Source: CAZSCF01 sp964605365
GTDB lineage: Bacteria > Patescibacteriota > Minisyncoccia > Moranbacterales > UBA2206
NCBI GenBank assembly: GCA_964605365.1
Contig: CAZSCF010000010.1
Coordinates: forward strand, 1-21,485
Length of the DNA: 21,485 bases
Direction: 5' to 3'
Shown piece by piece: positions 6,722 to 14,763 of the stretch (within the stretch, counting starts at the first letter, position 1; every line of letters starts with the position of its first letter). Below the pieces are notes generated by a model that had not been told where the DNA came from, searched no databases, and worked only from the letters and a program-made list of their open reading frames with translations. The position numbers and the translations under genes are program-made.

Positions 6722-9700
6722 ATGGTCAGAGTCGCCAAAAAAAATCCTGCCTCAGCCGCTCCGGCTTGGCAAGACATAAAAACAAAACAAACTCAAGCTG
6801 TCATCAGTAAACTTCGTCATAAATCAGAAGAAGAGGAAGCATCGGCTTTTGCCGCTAAAATAGGTTTTCCCTATATTGATACTAATCTTATTCCCGTCAG
6901 CAACGAAAGCATTAAAACAATTTTGGAAGAAGATTCCAAAAATTTTAATGTGGTCGCCATACAAAAAGACGGCAAACGAATTACTTTGGCGTCAACCGAT
7001 CCGACCAAAAAAGAAACAGCCGAATTCATTGCTAATTTACAGAAAAAAAATCATTGGGAGGTAACGGTTTTTGTTGTTTCAAAATACAACCTTGAAAAAA
7101 TACAAGAAAAATACAAAACCATTTCTTTCGCTGACATTCTTTCGGAACTAAGCATCAATTTATCCGATGAAGAGCTGGAAAAATCAGGTCAATATTTGAA
7201 AGATTTGGTTTCGTTAAACGATAAAATTTACAATCTTTCTACTACGGAAATTCTGAATATTATTATGGGTGGATCATACAATTTGAATGCTAGCGATATC
7301 CACCTTGAACCTCAAGAAAAAGATCTTCGCTTACGCTATAGAATTGACGGAGTTTTGCACGATATTCTTACTTTGCCGTTGGAATCTCATCGTTCAATTG
7401 TTTCACGCATCAAAATGATGTCCGGCATGAAGCTTAATCTCAGAGACATCGCGCAAGACGGAACTTTTGAAATTCGTATGAAAGATAAAAAGGTAGCTAT
7501 CCGTGTTTCCATCATTCCGGGAAATTTTGGCGAAAGCGTCGTAATGCGTCTTTTGGATCCGTCTTCTATTCAGGTAGCTCTGGAAAATTTAGGCATTCGA
7601 GGTCTGGCTTTTGAAGAAATCAATAAAAAAATTCATGCGCCTAACGGTGTAATTCTCACAACCGGGCCAACAGGATCAGGAAAAACTACCACTCTTTATG
7701 CCATTATCAATAAACTCAATGACCCGGAAACTAAAATAATTACCATTGAAGATCCTATTGAATACGAAGTAACCGGAGTATCACAAACTCAGATCGAAAA
7801 ATCTCGCGGATATGATTTTGCCGGAGGACTCAGGGCCATTGTTCGTCAAGATCCGGACGTAATTCTGGTAGGAGAAATTCGTGATGACGAAACAGCCGAC
7901 ATCGCTATTCAATCAGCTCTGACCGGACACCTTGTGCTTTCCACTATTCACACCAATAGCGCTATTGGAACTATTCCGCGACTTTTGGAAATGGGAATAA
8001 AACCAACTCTTATCCCCCCTGCTATCAACTGTCTCATCGGGCAAAGACTGGTAAGAAAGCTTTGCGTTCATTGCAAGGAAGAATATATCCCAGCCAAAGA
8101 ATCCATAGAATCATTAAAGAAAATGCTATCAATCATTTCTCCAAAAGCCAAGGTTGAAATTCCCAAAGATATTACCAAGCTTTACCGCCCCAAGGGTTGT
8201 CCAAAATGCAACAATTTGGGCTATAAAGGAAGGATTGGAATCTTCGAAGTTTTGACCATCAATGAAGAAATTGAAAAAATAATTTTGGAAATGGGCGGAG
8301 AAACAGATATCACTTTGGCCGCTCTGGAAGCCGGAATGATTACTATGCTACAAGATGGAATTCTTAAGGCTATTGAAGGCATAACTTCCATTGAAGAAGT
8401 AAAACAGGTTACCGGCGAAGGAGAATATCTGCAAGATCTTTATGAAAAATTGATGTCTCAAACCTTGGGCAAAGGAATTCTGGTAAAAAAAGAAGCTTTT
8501 CAAAAAGCCAAAGATAACTTGAGTGATTTTAAGAAATTACAAGAAATCATTGACAAATCTGACATTAAAGAAACCAATGGAATTATTTTTGCCGCCGCAT
8601 CACTTTTGGGCACTGGCGATATTCACATTGAACCAGGAGCGGACACCGTGCATGTTCGTTTCCGTATTGACGGCATTTTGCAAACAGTTGTCAATGTTCC
8701 TCTCACCGATTATCCAAATCTTTTGGGAGAAATAAAAATTCTCAGCAATGTGAAAACTGAAGTTCGCCAGGGCGTTGTAGACAGTCGTTTTGCCATCAAA
8801 TTTGATGAGACCATTGAAGACGTTAAAGAAAAATCAGTTGATGTGCGCGTGTCCATTATTTTGGGCGGCTATGGAGAAACTGTGGTAATGAGACTTCTCA
8901 GCAAAGCAACCCAAGAACTAAACATTGAAAAATTGGGAATTCGTAAACAAAATTTGGATAAAATAAAACATGAAGTTTCTAAGCCCAACGGTATTTTTCT
9001 TAATACCGGTCCTACTGGCAGTGGAAAAACTACTACACTTTACAGTGTTATTAATTTAATTAACAAGCCGGAGATTAAAATTATTACTGTTGAAGATCCT
9101 ATTGAATACCAAATTGAAGGTATTTTGCAAACTCCGGTTAATGATAAAGAGGGTTATACTTTTTCCACGGCCCTCAGGTCGCTTCTGCGTCAAAATCCGG
9201 ACATTATGATGATTGGAGAAATTCGCGATGATGAAACCGCTCAAATTGCTGTGCAATCAGCTTTAACTGGGCATATGGTACTTTCGACCATCCACACTAA
9301 CAGCGCAGCTGGCGCTGTACAAAGAATGCTCAATATGGGCGTATCCGCTCCGGATGTTGCCTCTTCAGTCAATGCTTTTATGGCTCAGCGCCTGGTCCGC
9401 AAACTTTGCGATTGCAAAAAAGAAACTGTGCCGACACCGGAAGAAAAAACTAAGATTGAAGAAGTTTTGAAAACCATTTCTCCTAAAAGCGGAGTGGAAA
9501 TTCCGAAAATAGAAAAAATTTGGAAACCGGTTGGCTGCGAGAAGTGCAATCAGATCGGATATAGAGGGCGCACGACCGTGAGCGAGGTTTTTGTGATTGA
9601 CAGAGAAATTCAGCAACTGGTCAATCAACAAGCCATCACCTCTGAACTCACCGAAAAAGCCGTGGAAAATGGAATGATCACGATGGTGCAAGACGGAGTC

Positions 9701-9760
9701 CTGAAAGTCCTTGAAGGTGAAACTTCTTTGGAAGAAGTGGAAAGAGTAACGGAATTATAA
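6722..9760 (+). CDS. pilB: tandem double GspE/PilB-family secretion ATPase
   Basis: A 1012-residue protein containing two full GspE/PilB ATPase modules in one chain. After an N-terminal GspE_N-like region (about 1-130), module 1 has SDIHLEP, RIDGVL, Walker A GPTGSGKTTT (about residue 314), GEIRDDETADIA, and a zinc-site pair C-VH-C / C-PK-C. Module 2 repeats the pattern: GDIHIEP, RIDGIL, a second GPTGSGKTTT (about 762) and GEIRDDETAQIA. In module 2 the first zinc half-site is C-D-C, one residue shorter than CxxC, while the second is C-EK-C. Such ATPases power type IV pilus or type II-like systems as hexamers; a fused pair could form a pseudo-hexamer of three chains (inference). No other pilus genes are in the window. 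Confidence 0.92.
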   Translation: MVRVAKKNPASAAPAWQDIKTKQTQAVISKLRHKSEEEEASAFAAKIGFPYIDTNLIPVSNESIKTILEEDSKNFNVVAIQKDGKRITLASTDPTKKETAEFIANLQKKNHWEVTVFVVSKYNLEKIQEKYKTISFADILSELSINLSDEELEKSGQYLKDLVSLNDKIYNLSTTEILNIIMGGSYNLNASDIHLEPQEKDLRLRYRIDGVLHDILTLPLESHRSIVSRIKMMSGMKLNLRDIAQDGTFEIRMKDKKVAIRVSIIPGNFGESVVMRLLDPSSIQVALENLGIRGLAFEEINKKIHAPNGVILTTGPTGSGKTTTLYAIINKLNDPETKIITIEDPIEYEVTGVSQTQIEKSRGYDFAGGLRAIVRQDPDVILVGEIRDDETADIAIQSALTGHLVLSTIHTNSAIGTIPRLLEMGIKPTLIPPAINCLIGQRLVRKLCVHCKEEYIPAKESIESLKKMLSIISPKAKVEIPKDITKLYRPKGCPKCNNLGYKGRIGIFEVLTINEEIEKIILEMGGETDITLAALEAGMITMLQDGILKAIEGITSIEEVKQVTGEGEYLQDLYEKLMSQTLGKGILVKKEAFQKAKDNLSDFKKLQEIIDKSDIKETNGIIFAAASLLGTGDIHIEPGADTVHVRFRIDGILQTVVNVPLTDYPNLLGEIKILSNVKTEVRQGVVDSRFAIKFDETIEDVKEKSVDVRVSIILGGYGETVVMRLLSKATQELNIEKLGIRKQNLDKIKHEVSKPNGIFLNTGPTGSGKTTTLYSVINLINKPEIKIITVEDPIEYQIEGILQTPVNDKEGYTFSTALRSLLRQNPDIMMIGEIRDDETAQIAVQSALTGHMVLSTIHTNSAAGAVQRMLNMGVSAPDVASSVNAFMAQRLVRKLCDCKKETVPTPEEKTKIEEVLKTISPKSGVEIPKIEKIWKPVGCEKCNQIGYRGRTTVSEVFVIDREIQQLVNQQAITSELTEKAVENGMITMVQDGVLKVLEGETSLEEVERVTEL

Positions 9761-9768
9761 TTAGTTGG

Positions 9769-9792
9769 TAGTTTTTGGTTGGTAGTTAGTAG
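9769..9792. repeat. imperfect direct repeat, left of the GIY-YIG element
   Basis: TAGTTTTTGG followed by TGG/TAG-rich sequence at 9769-9792 recurs at 10166-10188 with about two differences. The two copies bracket the GIY-YIG element. Confidence 0.6.
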
Positions 9793-9816
9793 TTTTTAGT
9801 ATTCAGTATTCTTATT

Positions 9817-10160
9817 TGTCATCCCGGACTTGATCCGGGATCTAATTTTATATGAAACAGCATTGCGTCTATATAACCACCAATAAAATAAACACCGTGC
9901 TATATATTGGCGTAACCAGTAATTTGCCCAAAAGAATTTATGAACATAAAAATAAACTTGCTGATGGGTTTACAAAAAAGTACAACGTAGATAAATTAGT
10001 CTATTTTGAACAAACAGAAGATATAAACAGCGCATTAAGAAGAGAAAAGCAACTTAAAAATTGGAAGCGAATTTGGAAAATGGAATTGATTGATAAAAAT
10101 AATCCTGAATGGAAAGATCTGTCTGACACTATTAGATTCTGAATCAAGTTCAGAATGACA
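9817..10160 (+). mobile_element. hairpin-bounded GIY-YIG element
   Basis: A compact unit of 344 bp: a 30-bp hairpin repeat at 9817-9846 (starting TGTCAT, ending ATCTAAT), the nuclease gene, and the same repeat inverted at 10131-10160. The two 30-bp ends differ at six positions, and all six changes are compensatory pairs in the stem (ATCCCGGA/TCCGGGAT against ATTCTGAA/TTCAGAAT, with loop CTTGA kept). The gene's stop codon lies inside the right hairpin. Related TGTCAT hairpins occur at 11686. It looks like a small mobile or domesticated element; mobility is inferred. Confidence 0.6.
9852..10142 (+). CDS. small GIY-YIG nuclease-domain protein
   Basis: A 96-residue protein consisting only of a GIY-YIG domain (the UPF0213/YhbQ-like size class). 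It has VYITT for the GIY strand and YIG in VLYIGVTSNLPKRIYEH, an Arg in KRIYEHK, and the acidic residue in RREKQLKNWKR. Family members cleave DNA using Tyr, Arg and a metal-binding Glu, and similar stand-alone domains are common in bacteria. The gene starts 6 nt after the left hairpin and ends within the right hairpin, so it belongs to the mobile-like unit around it, not to the PilB operon. It has no obvious Shine-Dalgarno. Confidence 0.88.
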   Translation: MKQHCVYITTNKINTVLYIGVTSNLPKRIYEHKNKLADGFTKKYNVDKLVYFEQTEDINSALRREKQLKNWKRIWKMELIDKNNPEWKDLSDTIRF

Positions 10161-10165
10161 TTCTT

Positions 10166-10188
10166 TAGTTTTTGGTGGTAGTTGGTAG
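10166..10188. repeat. imperfect direct repeat, right of the GIY-YIG element
   Basis: Partner of the repeat at 9769-9792. It begins TAGTTTTTGG and ends GTTGGTAG. It may be a duplicated target or a pre-existing simple repeat into which the element landed. Confidence 0.6.
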
Positions 10189-10197
10189 AAATTAAAA

Positions 10198-10222
10198 AAA
10201 TAGCGTTTAGGCGCTATTTTTC
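10198..10222 (+). terminator. intrinsic terminator before the structured RNA region
   Basis: AAATAGCG (10198-10205), loop TTTAGG, CGCTATTT (10212-10219) and a short T-run. Confidence 0.75.
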
Positions 10223-10254
10223 ATGTTTTGTGCTTCATGTTGCATACCAATAAT

Positions 10255-10476
10255 CTGTAGACAAATCCCAAAACTTGGAGCCTTGGGGAAGAAACAGTGT
10301 CGAGGAGAAGCGCAGCCTTGTCCCACACCATTTTCACCGATATTTTACAAGCTTAATAAAAAATATCAAACTGCTTATTCAGTAGAAATGGTGTGGGATG
10401 AACCACACAACCCGTATCTGGGCAAAAAAGTTTCCGAAATTGAGGATAAAAGATAGAAATCCCCAATTGCCTACAG
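10255..10476 (+). ncRNA. candidate structured RNA, possibly 6S-like
   Basis: A stretch of about 220 nt lies between two terminators and folds on itself. The ends pair (CTGTAG 10255-10260 with CTACAG 10471-10476, extended by CAA/TTG and TTGGGGA/TCCCCAA). A 14-bp stem (10321-10334 with 10385-10398, core CCCACACCATTT) encloses two hairpins, GATATTTT/AAAATATC (10339-10367) and ACTG/CAGT (10370-10383). GTGTGG can instead pair with CCACAC downstream (10391-10408), giving a switchable fold. A weak promoter, TTGTGC-17-TAATCT, ends at 10256. Size, isolation and end pairing recall 6S RNA, but I see no conserved 6S sequence. An alternative is the 77-codon frame 10223-10456, whose C-terminal half looks protein-like. 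Confidence 0.4.
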
Positions 10477-10493
10477 TTTACTGCTAATCATCC

Positions 10494-10518
10494 AAAAGCC
10501 CTTAAATAGGCTTTTTTT
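10494..10518 (+). terminator. terminator closing the structured RNA unit
   Basis: AAAAGCC (10494-10500), an 8-nt loop, GGCTTTT (10509-10515) and more T residues. Confidence 0.8.
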
Positions 10519-10575
10519 GATGACTTTGCATAGTAGCACAGCTTTGAATATTTGTCAAATAGTGTTAGACTTCAA

Positions 10576-10629
10576 TTGTTAAATTGCTAAACGGATAAAT
10601 GAATAACTTGATTTAGAGCAATTTAATAA
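10576..10629. repeat. inverted repeat in the ruvB upstream region
   Basis: TTGTTAAATTGCT (10576-10588) and AGCAATTTAATAA (10617-10629) are complementary at 12 of 13 positions around a 28-nt loop, just before ruvB. It could be an operator or a leader hairpin. No convincing promoter was identified; a weak candidate is TTGAAT-15-TAGACT (10544-10570). Confidence 0.5.
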
Positions 10630-10651
10630 TTTAACCATTTAGCCACAACTT

Positions 10652-11656
10652 GTGATTACTCAAAGCAGCGAACAAACTGAAGACGTAGCCCTGGACAATA
10701 CTTTGCGACCACAAAATTTCAAAGAGTACATCGGACAAGAAAAAGTCAAGAACAATCTGGACATTCTTCTTCAGGCTGCCAAAAAAAGACAAGAAAGTGT
10801 GGAGCATATTCTGCTCTATGGTCCGGCCGGGCTCGGAAAAACCACCTTGGCCAATATTATTGCCAAAGAAATGGGCGTTAATATCAAAACCACTTCCGGA
10901 CCGGCCATTGAAAGAGTTGGCGACTTCGGATCTATTCTGACCAATTTGCAAGATGGAGACATTTTATTTATCGATGAAATCCACCGACTCAACAAACTGA
11001 TTGAAGAAGTTTTGTATCCGGCTATGGAAGACTACAAATTGGACATTATCATCGGCAAAGGACCGTCAGCCCGAACAATTCAATTGGATTTGCCAAAATT
11101 CACCCTTATTGGCGCAACTACCAAGCTCGGCTCACTTTCCAATCCTCTACGCAATCGCTTTGGCGCCACCTATCGTCTGGATTTTTACAACGAACCGGAA
11201 ATAAAAAAAATTCTAAAAAGATCCAGTCGAATCTTAAATGTTGATATCCAGGAATCCGGATTAGAAAAAATTGCCAGTTGCGCCCGATTCACACCGCGCG
11301 TAGCCAATAGACTATTGAAACGGGTGCGTGATTTTTCTGAAATAAAAAATCATTCATCTATCGATAGTGTTGTTGCCAGTAATGCTCTCGAGATGATTGA
11401 TGTTGATCATGTCGGGCTCGAAGATGTGGATCGTCAGATTCTCAAAACTATAATTGAAAAATTTGGTGGAGGTCCAGTTGGGCTCGGAACTTTGGCCGCA
11501 GCCACTTCGGAAGAAATCAAAACTATTGAAGATGTCTATGAGCCCTATCTGATTCAAATCGGATTCCTGGCCAGAACTCCGCGCGGTAGAATTGTCACCA
11601 AAAACGGATATGAGCATTTGAATATCCCCTATCCAAAACAAGAAGGTTTGTTATAA
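10652..11656 (+). CDS. ruvB: Holliday junction branch-migration helicase RuvB
   Basis: A full-length RuvB (334 residues), the hexameric AAA+ motor that drives branch migration with RuvA. It shows the N-terminal LRPQNFKEYIGQEKV, Walker A GPAGLGKTT, Walker B ILFIDEIHRL, sensor I GATTKLGSLSNPL, arginine-finger region NRFG, and the C-terminal winged helix with GGPVGLGTLAAA and ARTPRGRI. The start is GTG at 10652; no better start is seen. Neither ruvA nor ruvC is adjacent. It is followed by a REP-like element, not a simple terminator. Confidence 0.97.
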   Translation: MITQSSEQTEDVALDNTLRPQNFKEYIGQEKVKNNLDILLQAAKKRQESVEHILLYGPAGLGKTTLANIIAKEMGVNIKTTSGPAIERVGDFGSILTNLQDGDILFIDEIHRLNKLIEEVLYPAMEDYKLDIIIGKGPSARTIQLDLPKFTLIGATTKLGSLSNPLRNRFGATYRLDFYNEPEIKKILKRSSRILNVDIQESGLEKIASCARFTPRVANRLLKRVRDFSEIKNHSSIDSVVASNALEMIDVDHVGLEDVDRQILKTIIEKFGGGPVGLGTLAAATSEEIKTIEDVYEPYLIQIGFLARTPRGRIVTKNGYEHLNIPYPKQEGLL

Positions 11657-11685
11657 TGAAAATACATTTAAATTCAACATATGTT

Positions 11686-11760
11686 TTGTCATCCCGAACT
11701 TATTTCGGGATCTAACAAAAAACTAGCTGCTGATCCGCCAGCCGGCGGGCAGCATGACAA
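11686..11760. repeat. REP/MITE-like composite palindrome
   Basis: A 75-bp element bounded by TTGTCAT (11686-11692) and its complement ATGACAA (11754-11760). It holds a hairpin ATCCCGAA/TTCGGGAT followed by ATCTAAC, matching the left hairpin of the GIY-YIG element with one further compensatory pair, and a second GC-rich palindrome (CCGCC-AGCC-GGCGG). It carries no gene and probably belongs to the same repeat family. Confidence 0.75.
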
Positions 11761-11775
11761 GTTTCAAAAATCTTA

Positions 11776-12000
11776 ATGACTTCCCTTATTGTCTTAACTT
11801 TATATGCGGTCATTCTTATTGTCTATCTTTTTCTTTCTTTTTTTATTGTTTACCATTTGGTCAATTTTTCCATAAAATCAAACCTTAAAACAATAACCTT
11901 GTTCCTTTTTATAGTATCTGCAGGTGCGCTTTTTATTACAAACATCGCCTTTTTCTTTTCCATTGACTGGAACTATCTTTTAACAAAAATTTTACTTTAA
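11776..12000 (+). CDS. small two-helix membrane protein, unknown function
   Basis: A 74-residue protein of two hydrophobic helices (about residues 3-30 and 38-62) joined by a short polar loop with KSNLK. I recognise no family. Its stop is only 8 nt before the ATG of the PH-domain membrane protein, so the two are almost certainly co-transcribed. It starts 15 nt after the composite palindrome at 11686-11760. Confidence 0.65.
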   Translation: MTSLIVLTLYAVILIVYLFLSFFIVYHLVNFSIKSNLKTITLFLFIVSAGALFITNIAFFFSIDWNYLLTKILL

Positions 12001-12008
12001 TAAAAAGT

Positions 12009-12584
12009 ATGAACAAATTTTTTAATTATCGGTTCGACGGGCAAGAAAAAGATGAGAAGATTTTAGTCGTCCTGAGACGACACTGGTTTAATATTCTAAC
12101 CCAATTTATCTCCGTTTTATTTTTGATTATCATTTTTTTTGCAAGCCTTTTCTTTTTACCTTCTGTTTTTCAAATTCTCAAGGATCCCGTTTTTCATAAT
12201 TTTTTCTATTTTTTAGAAAGTCTTTTGGCAATGTTTATTTGTATCCTGCTTTTTCTGATCTGGGTTGATTATTATTTGGACACCTGGATCATCACCAACA
12301 AAAAAGTTGTTAATATCGAACAAAAGGGCCTTTTTTCAAGAGTGATAAGCGAATTGGCTTTGGACAAAATTCAAGATATCACAACCGAAGTAACCGGAGT
12401 GTTTCCGACCTTTTTAAATTACGGGGATGTCTTTATTCAAACTGCCGCTGAAAAAGAACGTTTTATTTTTCGCAAAATTCCCGGTCCACAAAAAATAAAA
12501 GATATGCTTATGGGATTGCAAAAAGAAAAAGAGCAAGAAAAAACCGAACAGTTTGAACATATGCTTCATGAAGAATTAACTTAA
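12009..12584 (+). CDS. membrane protein with bacterial PH (bPH2/YdbS-like) domain
   Basis: A 191-residue protein. The N-terminal part has two transmembrane helices (about residues 28-52 and 65-92) ending in WVDYYLDTWIITNKKVV. This is followed by a bacterial PH domain of the YdbS/DUF304 type (IEQKGLFSRVISELALDKIQ, then FPTFLNYGDVFIQTA) and a charged, Lys/Glu-rich tail. The family is widespread in Gram-positives and CPR and poorly characterised. It shares an operon with the two-helix protein upstream and perhaps the lamin-tail protein downstream. Confidence 0.8.
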   Translation: MNKFFNYRFDGQEKDEKILVVLRRHWFNILTQFISVLFLIIIFFASLFFLPSVFQILKDPVFHNFFYFLESLLAMFICILLFLIWVDYYLDTWIITNKKVVNIEQKGLFSRVISELALDKIQDITTEVTGVFPTFLNYGDVFIQTAAEKERFIFRKIPGPQKIKDMLMGLQKEKEQEKTEQFEHMLHEELT

Positions 12585-12613
12585 AATAACTTCCCGCGAT
12601 CTGACAAGATCCC

Positions 12614-12645
12614 CTTTGTTGCGAAAATTTAAATTTGCGACAAAG
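12614..12645 (+). promoter_or_regulatory. intercistronic hairpin before the lamin-tail gene
   Basis: CTTTGTTGCGAAA pairs with TTTGCGACAAAG (12634-12645), with one G-U pair and one bulge. It sits 5 nt upstream of the ATG at 12651 and is not followed by a T-run, so RNA processing or translation control is likelier than termination. Confidence 0.4.
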
Positions 12646-12650
12646 ATTGG

Positions 12651-14696
12651 ATGTTTCAAGCGGCACATAGCGCTTTGGAAGGAAGGAGGATAATAAAAAA
12701 CAAACTCTATTTTTTATATATTTTTTTGACACTGTCAATCCTTTTGCCAGTGTTTTTTGTTTTTATACGAAATACTTTTGCGCAGAATGGTCATCTGATT
12801 ATTTCCGAGATTATGTATAATCCCGCCGGTTCCGATACGGATCGCGAGTGGATAGAAATATATAATCCCACTGATAAAAAAATTTCCATTTCCAAAGACT
12901 TGCTTGGACTTATTGATGAAAAAGAAGAAAAAGATGAAAGCGGAAAGTTGCAAAATACTTGCCACAAATTTGAAGATGATCTGGAAATAGATTCTAAAGA
13001 TTTTGCTATTATCGGAAATAAAAAATCAGCCTTTGAAAATGATTATCCCGATAACAAAGCACTCTTTTTAGACTCCACCTTGGGACTTGGAAATACCGAA
13101 GACTCAATCAAAATCAGTTTTGATCGTTGTGAAACTTGGGAAACAGAAATAGAATATTCTTCTGCTTGGGGCGGCAAGGACAATTCACTGGAAAAAATAG
13201 ATCTAAGCGGAAAAGACGAAAAAGACAACTGGCAAACCAGTTATATTTCCGGCGGCACGCCTGGAAAAGAAAATTCCACGAAACCGCCACCAAAAAATTA
13301 TTCCAATAAAATCAGATTCAATGAGATTTTGCCCAATCCCAAAGGCACCGATGCCGGATCTGAATGGATTGAATTTTTTAATTTCGGAAATGATACGGAA
13401 GATTTAAAAAATTGGAAATTGGAAGACAAAAATGGAAAAATGCACATTTTAGATGAACAAAATAATGACTCTTTGAAAATTAAGGCAGGTGATTTTTTGG
13501 TTATTGATCCGAATAATTTCAACATTTCTTTGCACAACACTTCCGATGAATCAATCTCTCTTTTCGATCCTAATGGAGAAAAAATCGATTCATTCGCATA
13601 TAAAAGTGAGGGAGTTAAAGAAAATGTTTCCTACAATTTTTTCGAAGATAATTGGTATTGGAGTCGCTTTTTAACCAAAAATAAAGAAAACAAGCTTAAT
13701 AACTTGCCCCAAATAAAAACAACCAAGGATAAAAAAATCTATACTGATGTTTATGCTAAATTTTCCGCCTCAGGAAAAGATGCCGACGGAGATGAGCTTA
13801 AATTTACCTGGGATTTTGGCGACGGTCACAAAAGCTATCTAAAAGAAACAAAACATAAATACAAGGAAAAGGGAGAATACGCCGTTACTTTAAAAATTTT
13901 TGACGGCAGTCAAGAAAAAATCGAAACTCTGTCTATTAAAGTTGAGGACTATCCAGAAACAAAAATTAAAATAATCGGCTTATCTCCCAATCCCAAGGGT
14001 AAGGATTTGGATATGGAATATATTTTGTTGAAAAATAAATCCAAAAAAAAGATCAATCTCAAAAATTGGAGCATAGCTACCGGTTGGAATAATTTGTATA
14101 ACCATCCGATTAATAAAGACTTTATTATTAAATCGGGCCAAAGTAAAAAGCTTACGCGTAAATATTCTCTTTTTACTTTAAACAACAAGCAGACAAAGAT
14201 AGAGCTACGCTATCCTGATGGAAGCATCGCTCATAAAATAAAGTATAGTAAAGATAAAATAGAAGAGGATGAAATTTACACTAAAGAAATTACTGGCTGG
14301 ACTTGGAAGGCGCCGGAAACGACCAAAGAAGCATCTCCCGCAACCAGTTCTGTCACGTCGCCCTCTTTGGTTGAAGATTTTAATACTGAAAATATTTCGT
14401 CCGCAGAATTACTGCCAGAAATAACATCATTGCCTGTTGATATTATCGGCAAATTTTCTGCAACAAAAAATCAAAAGCAAGAAATTGAAATGAAAATTCT
14501 TGGTTTTAAAGATTCAAAAAACAATTTGGGTTTCAATTGGAAACTTGCCTCTCTGAACAAAGGATTTGTTTTAGGATCATCTACAATCAAAAATAACAAT
14601 CCGAAATTACCACCAACAGATGCTTCGATTTTTAATAAATATTTTTTAAGAATAAACTTACACTTAAATAATTTTTTGACTCGCTTTTTAAGATAA
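12651..14696 (+). CDS. exported lamin-tail and PKD domain surface protein
   Basis: A 681-residue predicted secreted protein. After a hydrophobic signal segment (about residues 18-42, ending near TFAQ) come a lamin-tail domain (LIISEIMYNPAG...REWIEIYNP), a second one (IRFNEILPNPKGTDAGSEWI), a PKD domain (SASGKDADGDELKFTWDFGD) and a third lamin-tail-like repeat (IIGLSPNPKGKDLDMEYILL). Lamin-tail domains are common in extracellular proteins of CPR bacteria, where they probably mediate adhesion or surface-layer contacts. No C-terminal anchor is visible. The start is uncertain: a strong AAGGAGG (12683-12689) lies inside the frame but is followed only by ATA ATA, so I keep the ATG at 12651. Confidence 0.8.
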   Translation: MFQAAHSALEGRRIIKNKLYFLYIFLTLSILLPVFFVFIRNTFAQNGHLIISEIMYNPAGSDTDREWIEIYNPTDKKISISKDLLGLIDEKEEKDESGKLQNTCHKFEDDLEIDSKDFAIIGNKKSAFENDYPDNKALFLDSTLGLGNTEDSIKISFDRCETWETEIEYSSAWGGKDNSLEKIDLSGKDEKDNWQTSYISGGTPGKENSTKPPPKNYSNKIRFNEILPNPKGTDAGSEWIEFFNFGNDTEDLKNWKLEDKNGKMHILDEQNNDSLKIKAGDFLVIDPNNFNISLHNTSDESISLFDPNGEKIDSFAYKSEGVKENVSYNFFEDNWYWSRFLTKNKENKLNNLPQIKTTKDKKIYTDVYAKFSASGKDADGDELKFTWDFGDGHKSYLKETKHKYKEKGEYAVTLKIFDGSQEKIETLSIKVEDYPETKIKIIGLSPNPKGKDLDMEYILLKNKSKKKINLKNWSIATGWNNLYNHPINKDFIIKSGQSKKLTRKYSLFTLNNKQTKIELRYPDGSIAHKIKYSKDKIEEDEIYTKEITGWTWKAPETTKEASPATSSVTSPSLVEDFNTENISSAELLPEITSLPVDIIGKFSATKNQKQEIEMKILGFKDSKNNLGFNWKLASLNKGFVLGSSTIKNNNPKLPPTDASIFNKYFLRINLHLNNFLTRFLR

Positions 14697-14730
14697 TTTT
14701 TGCTACCGGTCTTAATTTTTAAATGACTTC

Positions 14731-14759
14731 TTGCGTTTTCTAATTTAATCTTTTATAAT
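14731..14759 (+). promoter_or_regulatory. promoter TTGCGT-17-TATAAT upstream of gap
   Basis: TTGCGT (14731-14736), a 17-bp spacer and a consensus TATAAT (14754-14759). Transcription would begin at about 14766, at the start of the 14-bp hairpin that follows, making the hairpin part of the gap leader. Confidence 0.65.
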
Positions 14760-14763
14760 TTTT

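Noticed and set aside
10290..10320. Resemblance to SRP RNA helix 8 (GTC..GAAGC..AGCC) and to a tmRNA 5' end (GGGG...TCGA)
   Set aside because: The diagnostic SRP tetraloop and AGCAG bulge are absent, and there is no TTCGA T-arm or tRNA-like 3' half for tmRNA.
10223..10456. 77-codon plus-strand frame
   Set aside because: No Shine-Dalgarno, Cys-rich N-terminal half without known features, and it overlaps a strongly pairing RNA-like region. Kept as an alternative in the RNA entry because its C-terminal half looks protein-like.
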